Positions 36,601 through 43,593 of a stretch of 64,000 nt of DNA are shown piece after piece. Position numbers and translations under genes: made by a program. Positions within the stretch are counted from its first letter, which is position 1; each line of letters starts with the position of its first letter. A model generated the notes under the pieces. The model made no database searches. It had not been told where the DNA came from and saw only the letters and a list, made by a program, of their open reading frames with translations. Location of the stretch: positions 62,001-126,000 of the forward strand of contig JBGAQH010000008.1 in assembly GCA_044220875.1 (NCBI GenBank), read 5' to 3'. This DNA comes from JAEUIT01 sp044220875 (lineage in GTDB: Bacteria > Planctomycetota > Phycisphaerae > Phycisphaerales > SM1A02).

Positions 36601-37039
36601 ACGCGTGCCAGCGCTGGAGGGTCTTGATCGCGACGATGCGCTGCGGATCCTGCTGCTCGGCCTCGTAGACCGTGCCCATGCCGCCGTCCCCGAGCTTGCG
36701 CAGGATTCGGTAGCGGCCGATCCGCTCGGGAATGGCTTCATCATGATGGGGGGCGTCGATGCCGAACGCGATGCCCTGGCTGACGGCGTCGTCCGAGAGG
36801 AGGTCGTCGTGGATGCGATCCATCGCAAGGAGCGATTCGACCGCGTGGCGAAGCGCGGCGTCGCCGCCGCACGCCCGCTCGAGTGCGGCGATGCGCTCGC
36901 TCTCCGGAAGGTCACACAGCTCGACGAAGATGCTCCTCGCCCGCTCGAACGCCTCGCGGTCGACGCGGCGGGCGCCCTCCTGCGGGGGCCGCTCGGACCC
37001 AGGTCCCTCACCGGGATTCGGGATGCCCGGCACGCTCAC
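33647..37039 (-). CDS. Membrane Ser/Thr protein kinase with extracytoplasmic WD40 repeats
   Basis: 1130 residues from a GTG overlapping the sigma-factor stop (GTGA). The N-terminal ~105 residues form a helical region; the kinase domain runs about 110-395 with GDGGMGTVYEA (glycine loop), Lys139 in VAIKTL, HRDLKPGN (235-242), DFG (255-257), and the APE-equivalent in PYMSPEQFGA. All catalytic residues are present. One transmembrane helix (about 421-441) leads to a C-terminal sensor built of WD40 repeats, the clearest being GHVGTVYSVAFSPDGTRLAT and GSYVHSVRFSPDGTRIVTAS with closing LRLWD. This kinase-TM-WD40 layout is known from planctomycetes, where such kinases pair with ECF sigma factors. Its target is probably the neighbouring sigma factor or an anti-sigma function. 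Confidence 0.95.
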   Translation of the reverse strand: MSVPGIPNPGEGPGSERPPQEGARRVDREAFERARSIFVELCDLPESERIAALERACGGDAALRHAVESLLAMDRIHDDLLSDDAVSQGIAFGIDAPHHDEAIPERIGRYRILRKLGDGGMGTVYEAEQQDPQRIVAIKTLQRWHASRPMIRRFRQESQLLGRLQHPGIAHIYEASVHDAGDGSPPLPFFAMELVRGKPLHRHLEERRLSVRERLALFLQVADAIAYAHQRGIVHRDLKPGNILVTEEGQPKVIDFGIATSVDREELRAGTGESGLEQPWTTLRTAPGQLVGTVPYMSPEQFGADPTAIDVRTDVYSLGVVLYEMLAGRLPHDVRSLSLPDAARTIRDDSHPRLGSLSRDCRGDLETIVSKALEKEPDRRYPSVVEFAADVRRFLEHQPISARPPSTFDQLAKFTRRNKPLVGGIVGIFLVLVAGIISTTSFWWEARANFRSQRWATYRATIEAASMALQQDDVRGAREQLALSPAELRGWEWKFLSRGLDQWESVIECDGELIGGLSFLGDGRSVTGVLGDGRVCVWDIDRGTLIRSCELGAPITAIADAAAGDVLAVATSTHEVVLVDLTTAEAIERIAVEEPPQSLAIDLDARSIAIGTERRLIVLERSTHAVRWQHEATALSRGAENVARLAVVPTALGDRLLASIARGSSRAEQVVCDLATGEETGHFRADDGRVPAALAPNGQTLAVAAAARDILLVDLPSSDIRARPTGDRKSTRRIRFAPDGSLVASLSRDGLVRVRDVGDGRSIAALQQPAPPTGIDGLVFDREGHRLATTDGSRIYVWRIGSELAPQLRGHRGFAYSASFASDSRTIASGSFNDLTTRLWDALTGESIAAFPGVKEARDITFTDDDTIVVNGTARLTIDAATGEIRSRERDEPRRSPRRESAIRADGSMLDASFGFQRNGALGRPTQVRVTQRVADGEREISLLDHPSPARAAAFAPQARLLAVGCDDGSISVWDLNGPTRIRTLEGHVGTVYSVAFSPDGTRLATCGNDGSLRLWDCDSWERVLDRRDHGSYVHSVRFSPDGTRIVTASGDGTLRLWDSVGKPQRLAERRAAEATRDEAVRLVERAVATSAIADVARQFRSDERLDGATRSAALRELARRSSANRAGSP

Positions 37040-37650
37040 TCGCCACGCTCATGAAGGCGGTTGCGAAGCCAGGCGCGCGCGGTGCGCCAATCCAGCTCGA
37101 CGGTGCGCGGGGCGAGATCGAGCAGCTCGGCGACCTCGTCGACGGTGAGGCCGGCGAAGAAGCGCAGCTCGACGATTCGCGCCAGACGCTCGTTCACCTC
37201 CCCGAGCTCGGTGAGCGCCTCCTCGAGATCGAGGGCGTCGATGATCCGGTCGCCTCCGTCCGAGCCGATGCCGCAGAGCGTGACCCGCTCCCAGGCGCCG
37301 TCGCCGCCGCGCTTCTCGGAACGCCGGCGACGGGCGTGGTCTGCGAGCACGTAGCGCATCGCCTTCGCCGCGACGGCAAGAAAGTGCGACCGGTCCTTCC
37401 AGGCGATGTCGCCGGAGGAGATTCGCAGGTACGCCTCGTGCACCAATGCGGTCGGCTGAAGCGTGTGGTCGTTGCGGACGTTCCGGAAGCAGGCCGAGGC
37501 GCGATCGCGAAGGTCGCGATAGACCAGTTGCAGGACCCGTTCGCCCGCCGCCGCGTCGCCCTCCCGCATCGCCCCGAGGAGGGCGGTCACGTCGCTCGCC
37601 TCGATCGGCGGCGTGAGGGGGTCGGATCTGAGAGGCGCGGGGTCGGGCAT
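37036..37650 (-). CDS. ECF-type RNA polymerase sigma factor (planctomycete kinase-linked type)
   Basis: 204 residues, ATG start. It has the Sigma70_ECF (PF07638-like) pattern: DVTALLGAMREGDAAAGERV, LVYRDLRDRASACFRN, NDHTLQPTALVHEAYLRISS and FLAVAAKAMRYVLADHARRR for region 2. Region 4 is ARIVELRFFAGLTVDEVAEL followed by LAPRTVELDWRTARAWL. No anti-sigma gene is adjacent; instead its stop overlaps the start of the WD40 kinase, so kinase phosphorylation probably replaces anti-sigma control. First gene of the coupled operon sigma-kinase-transglutaminase. Confidence 0.95.
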   Translation of the reverse strand: MPDPAPLRSDPLTPPIEASDVTALLGAMREGDAAAGERVLQLVYRDLRDRASACFRNVRNDHTLQPTALVHEAYLRISSGDIAWKDRSHFLAVAAKAMRYVLADHARRRRSEKRGGDGAWERVTLCGIGSDGGDRIIDALDLEEALTELGEVNERLARIVELRFFAGLTVDEVAELLDLAPRTVELDWRTARAWLRNRLHERGE

Positions 37651-37911
37651 GAGAGGCGATCGCCCGGGCGATTCTACGGGTGGGCTGTCGCGGGAACGGC
37701 GCTCGATTTCGGGCTTCGACGAACTTTCGAGGAATGGGCGAGAGCGCTGAGCGAGGGCGATCGCCGCCGAAGCAAATCCCCGGAAGGGAACTTGCGCCCT
37801 TCGCGGACGCCTTGCGATCTGGGAGTGACCGACGCACGCCTGGTCCTGCCGCCGACGGCAGGGAGGGCCTCCGCGTCCAGACGCTCACCCCTCTTCGGAA
37901 GGATCTCGTCC

Positions 37912-40900
37912 ATGCCATTCGGATCATGTCACTCGTTCCCGCGACGTCCGGCCCCGCAACGACCGGCCCCGCAACGACCGGCGATGCTCGGCAAGGCCCT
38001 CCTCGCCTCAGCGATCATGCTCGCTGCCGCCACTACGCTGCCGGTCTCCGCCGGCGGATTCCCCCTCGGCACCGCCATCACGTACCAAGGTCGTCTCGCG
38101 GCGGGCGGGGTGCCGTTCAGCGGATCGGTGAACGCTTCCTTTCGACTCTACGACGCTGCGGTGGGCGGCGCCCTTGTCGGGACCGAGCAGGTCTTTCCGG
38201 CGCTCGACGTCGCCGACGGCATGTTCGTGGCCGACCTCGACTTTGGCGACGGCGTGTTCGTCGCGACGGCTCGATGGATGGAGATCGAAATCGACGGCGA
38301 GATCCTGACCCCTCGGCAGCCCGTCTTGCCGGCGCCGCTCGCCCTCTATGCACTCAATGGCAACCCCGGCCCGATGGGACCTCAGGGCCCGATCGGAGCT
38401 GACGGCGCGATGGGCCCCGCGGGTCCGCAAGGGCCGATCGGCGCCGATGGTGCGACCGGTCCAACCGGCCCGGCCGGTCCGACTGGTCCGCAGGGCCCCA
38501 TCGGTCTGACGGGGGCGACGGGTCCGCAGGGCCCCATCGGTCTGACGGGCGCGACGGGTCCGCAAGGTCCGACCGGTCTGACGGGCGCGACGGGTCCGCA
38601 GGGTCCAACCGGTCTGACGGGCGCGACGGGCCCGCAGGGGCTCACCGGACCGCAGGGCTTGCAGGGGCTTGTCGGCCCGCAGGGACCGATCGGTCCCCAA
38701 GGTCCGGCGGGTGGCGATTCGTTCTGGACGCTGAACGGCACGATCGCCTACTACAACGGCGGCAACGTCGGCATCGGCACCACGACGCCGACATCGATCT
38801 TCGCGACGAAGTCCAGCGTTGACTTCGGCGGCATCACCATCCAAACCGGCGACAACACGCTCGACCAGGGCATCCGCTTCCAGAACAGCACCGCCAACTT
38901 CACGTGGGCCGTGATGCGATCGGAGAACGGGGCAAACCAGGCCGATCTCGTCTTCTACGGAGGAAACGGCAACGCCGACCCAAGCCTGCTCCCCGAACGT
39001 GTGCGATTCGCGCGGAACGGTCGCGTCGGCATCGGAACCACCGGAGCGCCTGCGGCGCGACTTCACGTCGGCGGCACCGCCGGCACGGACGGCATCATGT
39101 TCCCTGACGGCACGCTGCAGACGACCGCGACGCTGGTCGGTCCTGCTGGCCCGGCCGGTCCCGCGGGTCCCGTTGGTCCCGCAGGACCCGCCGGATCGTC
39201 CCCGTGGGGTCTCAATGGCGGCGACATGTCCTTTACGACCGGCAATGTCGGCATCGGAACGTCAGCGCCGACGAGCCTCTTCGAAGTGAAGAAGGGCGTG
39301 AACATGGTGGACGCCGCCCGCTTCACGAACTCGAACGGAGCGTCGCAGCTTCGCGTCAATGTTTCAGGAAACGCCACCAGCGGCTCAAGCGACCTGCAGG
39401 CCTGGAACACCTCGACCGACACCGTCAACGCGTTCGCCCTCAACCCCAACGGCGGCAACGTCGCCATCGGAAAGGCAACTGCCAATTTCCCGCTGGACGT
39501 CTCGGGCGACGCCCGCTTCGCATCGAAGCTCTTCGCGGCGAGCGATGTCGGCATCGGCACGACAGATCCTGCGTCACGACTTGAGGTGAAGAAGGACGCC
39601 GGTGCGACGGACATCGCGCGATTCACGAATAGCACCGGTGCGTCGCAGCTCCGCGTTGACGCGATCGCCGGGCTCGCCACCGTCCAAGCGCTGAATCCGA
39701 GCACGTCCGTCAACACCGAGCTCGCGCTGAACCCCGCGGGAGGGAATGTTGCCGTCGGACTGTCGAACCCCGCCCACCCGCTCGATGTCGCCGGGAACAC
39801 CCACATCGACGGCGATGTCAGCGTAGGGAACGCCAACTTCAACGGCAATCCTGCTGAGTTGAGCCGTTTCATTCGCATTGAAGGTGCCGACGACGGCACG
39901 CAATTCGCCGGGACCGCCGGTGTGGTGTTCAACAATCCGGGCATGGGAACCTATTCGATATTCGCCAACTCGATCGGTGGATTGTCATTCTTCGATGGCG
40001 CGACGCCGGGACCCGAACTGCACGGCGTCAATCTGGACATGAATGGCGGCAACCTCACCCTTGAGAGCGGGCGATTCCAGGTCGGAACCACGACGTCCTC
40101 GTTGCCCTTCTACGTCGAGGCCTTCCGCGGCAACAGCACCTCCGACGGGACATCCGACGCAGACTACGTGGCCAAGTTCCGCAACACCAACTTCCACGGC
40201 TCCGGCATCGTGGTCCAGATCGATCACGAGAACAACGCTCGATACAACCACTACATGATGTTCAGGGACGCGACGTACATGCACGGCCGCATCGAGGGAT
40301 TCAATTACTTCAGCGCCGCCGATTGGAATCCGCCGGAGCTCAACTCGCTCGACGATGTCGGGGCGTGGATGTGCTACGCCACCGGACTCGGCCTCGGCAT
40401 TCCGACCAGCCTCCTCGACTTTGCGACCATGGCCGCGAACGCCAACACCGCAATGGCCTGTCGCGACAACGGCGTCATCTACGAGTCGGGCTTCGGCGAC
40501 TACGCCGAGTGGCTCCCGCGGCTCGATCCGAGCGAGAAGATGGTGCCGGGGCAGATCGTCGGCGTCTTCGGCGGGAAGATCTCCTCGAAGACCGAGGGCG
40601 CCGAGCAGGTGATGGTGATCTCGCGTGCCCCGATCGTCCTCGGCAACATGCCGGCGGCGGGGAATGAGTCGCTCAACGAGAAGGTCGCCTTCATGGGCCA
40701 GGTCTTCACGTGGGTGCTCGGCGAGGTCGAGTCGGGCGACTACATCGTGGCCCTCGGCGACTCGGGCTATGGCTACGGCAAGTCGGCCGACGAGCTGACG
40801 GTTGCGGACCTCGGACGCATCGTCGGTCGGGCCTGGGAGGGCCAGGCCGGCGGCAAGGGACTCGTCAATGTCGTCGTCGGCGTCGAGGCGAGCGAGGAGG

Positions 40901-41076
40901 CTGCGATCCTGAAGGGGATGGAGTCACGTCTCGCCGATCGTGCGTCCGAGACCGCCGCGCTCACGCACGAGGTCGCCACGCTGCGCGGCGAAAACGAGGA
41001 GTTGCGCAGCCGACTGGATGCCCTTGAGTCGCTCGTTCAGCAACTGTCGTCGGCTGCCCAGCGCAGCGGAAAGTGA
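37912..41076 (+). CDS. Large secreted collagen-like, tail-fibre-like protein
   Basis: 1054 residues from ATG at 37912, which has GGAAGGA 8 bases upstream; ATG at 37984 is an alternative closer to the signal segment (LLASAIMLAAATTLPVSAGG). After a beta-domain starting ITYQGRLAAGGVPFSGSVNA, residues ~155-265 are collagen-type Gly-x-y repeats (GPQGPIGLTGATGPQGPIGL), and a second short Gly-x-y tract lies near 405-425. The rest has many beta-repeats with the fibre-like motif NVGIGTTxPxSxLEVKK. A conserved late block follows (YESGFGDYAEWLPRLDPSEK), as in phage-fibre-like bacterial proteins. The end is a coiled coil (ATLRGENEELRSRLDALESL). It likely trimerises as an extracellular fibre. No dockerin-like tail; the next gene, overlapping by 4 bases, has one. 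Confidence 0.85.
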   Translation: MPFGSCHSFPRRPAPQRPAPQRPAMLGKALLASAIMLAAATTLPVSAGGFPLGTAITYQGRLAAGGVPFSGSVNASFRLYDAAVGGALVGTEQVFPALDVADGMFVADLDFGDGVFVATARWMEIEIDGEILTPRQPVLPAPLALYALNGNPGPMGPQGPIGADGAMGPAGPQGPIGADGATGPTGPAGPTGPQGPIGLTGATGPQGPIGLTGATGPQGPTGLTGATGPQGPTGLTGATGPQGLTGPQGLQGLVGPQGPIGPQGPAGGDSFWTLNGTIAYYNGGNVGIGTTTPTSIFATKSSVDFGGITIQTGDNTLDQGIRFQNSTANFTWAVMRSENGANQADLVFYGGNGNADPSLLPERVRFARNGRVGIGTTGAPAARLHVGGTAGTDGIMFPDGTLQTTATLVGPAGPAGPAGPVGPAGPAGSSPWGLNGGDMSFTTGNVGIGTSAPTSLFEVKKGVNMVDAARFTNSNGASQLRVNVSGNATSGSSDLQAWNTSTDTVNAFALNPNGGNVAIGKATANFPLDVSGDARFASKLFAASDVGIGTTDPASRLEVKKDAGATDIARFTNSTGASQLRVDAIAGLATVQALNPSTSVNTELALNPAGGNVAVGLSNPAHPLDVAGNTHIDGDVSVGNANFNGNPAELSRFIRIEGADDGTQFAGTAGVVFNNPGMGTYSIFANSIGGLSFFDGATPGPELHGVNLDMNGGNLTLESGRFQVGTTTSSLPFYVEAFRGNSTSDGTSDADYVAKFRNTNFHGSGIVVQIDHENNARYNHYMMFRDATYMHGRIEGFNYFSAADWNPPELNSLDDVGAWMCYATGLGLGIPTSLLDFATMAANANTAMACRDNGVIYESGFGDYAEWLPRLDPSEKMVPGQIVGVFGGKISSKTEGAEQVMVISRAPIVLGNMPAAGNESLNEKVAFMGQVFTWVLGEVESGDYIVALGDSGYGYGKSADELTVADLGRIVGRAWEGQAGGKGLVNVVVGVEASEEAAILKGMESRLADRASETAALTHEVATLRGENEELRSRLDALESLVQQLSSAAQRSGK
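38370..38711. repeat. Collagen-like Gly-x-y coding repeats
   Basis: The DNA repeats in units of 9 bases, with higher-order 36-bp units (GGTCTGACGGGCGCGACG core) inside 38500-38640. It encodes GPxGPxGxTGATGPQ-type triplets in the fibre protein. Copy number can change without loss of frame. Confidence 0.85.
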
Positions 41077-41558
41077 GCCGCTCGATGCAATTCATATGCA
41101 ACGATTCACAGAGCCGCGGCCGGGCACCACGGCACGCCGCTCTCGCCCGAGTCGCGTTCGTCGGCGGACTGCTCACGGCAGCGTCGCTGGCCGGCGGCAT
41201 GGGCGCCGGAGGCCAGTTCACCCTCGGCCCGCATGAGTTCGCCTCGGGCGGGGGACGAAGCGTGAGTAGCTCCTACACCGTGGTAGGTGTCAGCGGAGGC
41301 TGGCAGGCGGGGACGTCCGCGAGCGAGACCTACTCGGTCGCGGGCGGCTTCCTCGAGGCCGCGGGCCACGTGGGCCCGACGACGCCACCCTGTCCCGCGG
41401 ACATCACCGGCGATGGCGCCGTTGACGGTGCGGATCTCGCGACGCTCCTCGGCAACTGGGCGAATGCGGGCGTCGGCGACTTCGATCGCTCGGGTGCGGT
41501 GGACGGCGCTGATCTCGCGACACTGTTGGGGTCGTGGGGGCCCTGCCCGGTGTCCTGA
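41073..41558 (+). CDS. Small secreted protein with dockerin-like pair
   Basis: 161 residues. The GTG at 41073 overlaps the stop of the fibre gene (GTGA), a coupling pattern seen at other junctions here; ATG at 41085 is an alternative. A signal peptide (VAFVGGLLTAASLAGGMGAG) is followed by a short domain with FTLGPHEFASGGGRSVSSSY and GWQAGTSASETYSVAGGFLE. That pattern is known from small planctomycete secreted proteins with repeated 'SxSYTVxGxxG' strands. Two dockerin-like repeats end it (DITGDGAVDGADLATLLGNW; DFDRSGAVDGADLATLLGSW). Tight coupling to the fibre gene suggests the two products work together, for example as fibre and attachment partner. Confidence 0.82.
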   Translation: MSRSMQFICNDSQSRGRAPRHAALARVAFVGGLLTAASLAGGMGAGGQFTLGPHEFASGGGRSVSSSYTVVGVSGGWQAGTSASETYSVAGGFLEAAGHVGPTTPPCPADITGDGAVDGADLATLLGNWANAGVGDFDRSGAVDGADLATLLGSWGPCPVS

Positions 41559-41594
41559 GTGAAGCGATCAGGCGATCGGCCTGATCGACATGCG

Positions 41595-41632
41595 ACCGCG
41601 GCGGCGCTTCATGCCTGAAGCGCCGCCGCGGT
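41595..41632. terminator. 17-bp stem-loop after the fibre operon
   Basis: ACCGCGGCGGCGCTTCA pairs perfectly with TGAAGCGCCGCCGCGGT around a TGCC loop. It lies 36 bases after the + strand stop and upstream of nothing else on that strand; the converging - gene ends at 41838. A strong terminator candidate without a T run. Confidence 0.7.
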
Positions 41633-41837
41633 GGTCGTTGCGCCGTCGGCTCGGTTCCGGACGACAGACGGAGGGGACCGGCGTCGCGCGCAACGCGTTC
41701 TCGACGTTCGTCACGCTCGGCGACCACCATCGTCCCCGCAGTGGAGAGCGGACATTGGCCTGAGTCATGCCGATTGGGCTTGAACGTCGCGCGTGATGAG
41801 TGCGTGGCGGACTGCACATCGCGGTATGAACGAGCCG

Positions 41838-43277
41838 TTAGCCCGGCGACCACGCGCCGAGGACGATGGCTAGGTCGGCCGGACCGACCACGCCGTCGAA
41901 GTCGAGGTCGGCCGGACATGGCACGCCGCCGCCGCAGCCGGGTTGGTCAGGCCCGGAACTCCAGTTGCCGAGCAGGATCGCCAGGTCGCTGGAACCAACC
42001 ACGAGGTCACAGTCAAGGTCGCCATGGGGACAGGTGAATCCGCTCGCAGTCACCGTCCCGGAGCTGATGATGGTCGGATTGCCCTTGCCGAATCCAAGGT
42101 CGATGGTCCCTGAGAAGCCGAGGTCGAGGGCCAGCGTCGAGGCGTCGCTCAAGCCGCCCAGCGTGAACGGGATGCCCGCGAAGCTCGGCTCGAAGAGGTT
42201 GTTGAACGACATCGGATAGGTCGCTCCGTCGGCGGCGGTGAGGACCGCCGATCCGCTGATGACGGGCGAGACCCCGACCAGCGTGCCGCAGCAGTTGTTG
42301 GCGATCGGGGCCGGCGAACCCAGGGCGCCGAGCGTGCCGTCGGCGTCCATCGAGATGCTGCTGGCGACGAGCGACATGCCCAGGGGCAGGTCCCACACCA
42401 CCGGGTTGTCGATCGGTTCGAGATGGATCGACTCGAGCTGAAGCGCCGCCGGATGATTCGTGCAATCCATGACGACCGTGCCGGTGAGCGAACCGGTGAC
42501 GGCCACCACCTTGGTGACCTGCGTGCCGCCGACGTCGAGCGTGACCTGAATCGGCGCACCCTTCGCCGGAAACACGTAGCTCACCTCCTGGGTCGAACAC
42601 CCGGCGATGAGGTCGACGGCGAGCTCGACCTCGCCGGTCATCGGATCGCCGTTGGTGAGGCTGGTCAGGGCAATGTTGTAGAGCCCCGTCGGAAGGACGG
42701 CATGGGCGACATAGGCGTGGCTCGCTGTGCCCGGCGCGCTCAGGTTGTAGCTGTCGTTGATGATCAGCGCGTCCCCGAACCGGCCGAGGGCGAGCGTGCC
42801 CTTGATCGTGCCGACCGAGCCGGGAAGTCCGCCGCTGCCGGCGTGGACCGCCTTGCCGTGAGCGATGACGAGGACGTTCGTGTTGGCCTGGGTCAGGTTG
42901 AACTTGAGGCTGAAGTCCGCCTTCGACAGCGAGAAGAACCCCCACATCAAGTCGCCCCACGCGGCGACGCGCTTGTTGAGATGGTGGCAGGAGACGATGT
43001 GCGGAGCGACGGAGGCCGAAAGCCGTGAGTCCGCCGAGACGGTGGTGCCGCCGGCCACGACATCGGAGGAGGCCCACCCCGCGATCGGGCCGGGGAAGAC
43101 CAGTTCCTGGAACCCGGCATCGACGTCGAAATAGCCGGCGGCCGAGACGTCAACGTAGGTCTCCACGTGGCCGGTGCCGGTCACGAAGACGAATTGGGCA
43201 TGCGCGGGTGATGCGAAGACCGCCGCCGCGAGAATTCCACCGCCGACGACGGACGAACGCGAATCGATATGCGACAT
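41838..43277 (-). CDS. Secreted protein with dockerin-like pair
   Basis: 479 residues from ATG at 43277 with AAGGTG 6 bases upstream. Signal peptide SSVVGGGILAAAVFASPAHA. The body (about 30-410) is beta-rich and unrecognised, with two internal parts: an N-terminal jelly-roll-like region (HVETYVDVSAAGYFDVDAGF) and later strands around MDADGTLGALGSPAPIANNC and TLALDLGFSGTIDLGFGKGN. The end has two dockerin-like repeats (DLDCDLVVGSSDLAILLGNW; DLDFDGVVGPADLAIVLGAW). Probably extracellular; function unknown. Confidence 0.82.
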   Translation of the reverse strand: MSHIDSRSSVVGGGILAAAVFASPAHAQFVFVTGTGHVETYVDVSAAGYFDVDAGFQELVFPGPIAGWASSDVVAGGTTVSADSRLSASVAPHIVSCHHLNKRVAAWGDLMWGFFSLSKADFSLKFNLTQANTNVLVIAHGKAVHAGSGGLPGSVGTIKGTLALGRFGDALIINDSYNLSAPGTASHAYVAHAVLPTGLYNIALTSLTNGDPMTGEVELAVDLIAGCSTQEVSYVFPAKGAPIQVTLDVGGTQVTKVVAVTGSLTGTVVMDCTNHPAALQLESIHLEPIDNPVVWDLPLGMSLVASSISMDADGTLGALGSPAPIANNCCGTLVGVSPVISGSAVLTAADGATYPMSFNNLFEPSFAGIPFTLGGLSDASTLALDLGFSGTIDLGFGKGNPTIISSGTVTASGFTCPHGDLDCDLVVGSSDLAILLGNWSSGPDQPGCGGGVPCPADLDFDGVVGPADLAIVLGAWSPG

Positions 43278-43478
43278 GGTGATCACCTTGGCCTGCCGGG
43301 ATGGCATGACCCCAGCGTACAGGCGCCGCATGCCGAGACAAATCCGATTGCCTCAGATCCTGAGTCGTGGCGGGATGCCGCGAATCACGAGCGGCCGAGG
43401 AGCGGGTGCCCCGGGTGGGGAATGAAAGGCGGGTGACGCACCGGAATGTGCGTCCCGAATCGAACGCCATGCGCGGAA

Positions 43479-43528
43479 GGCCGCCGGCGTCACCGCCGTC
43501 CGATCGAGGGACGGTGACGCCGGCGGCC
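43479..43528. terminator. 17-bp stem-loop downstream of the RCC1-like gene
   Basis: GGCCGCCGGCGTCACCG pairs with CGGTGACGCCGGCGGCC. It lies between the stop of the - strand RCC1-like gene (43594) and the start of the next - strand gene (43277), so it most likely terminates the RCC1-like transcript. The remaining bases of this 316-base gap hold the downstream gene's promoter; no gene seen. Confidence 0.7.
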
Positions 43529-43593
43529 GCGTGTCGCTCACCCACCGCCGCAGCGGGGCGGCGTCGCGTTGCGTGTCGCGCGATCCGCGCGGG

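Noticed and set aside
33554..37054. 1166-residue + strand frame
   Set aside because: Antisense to the kinase gene, with shadow-type composition.
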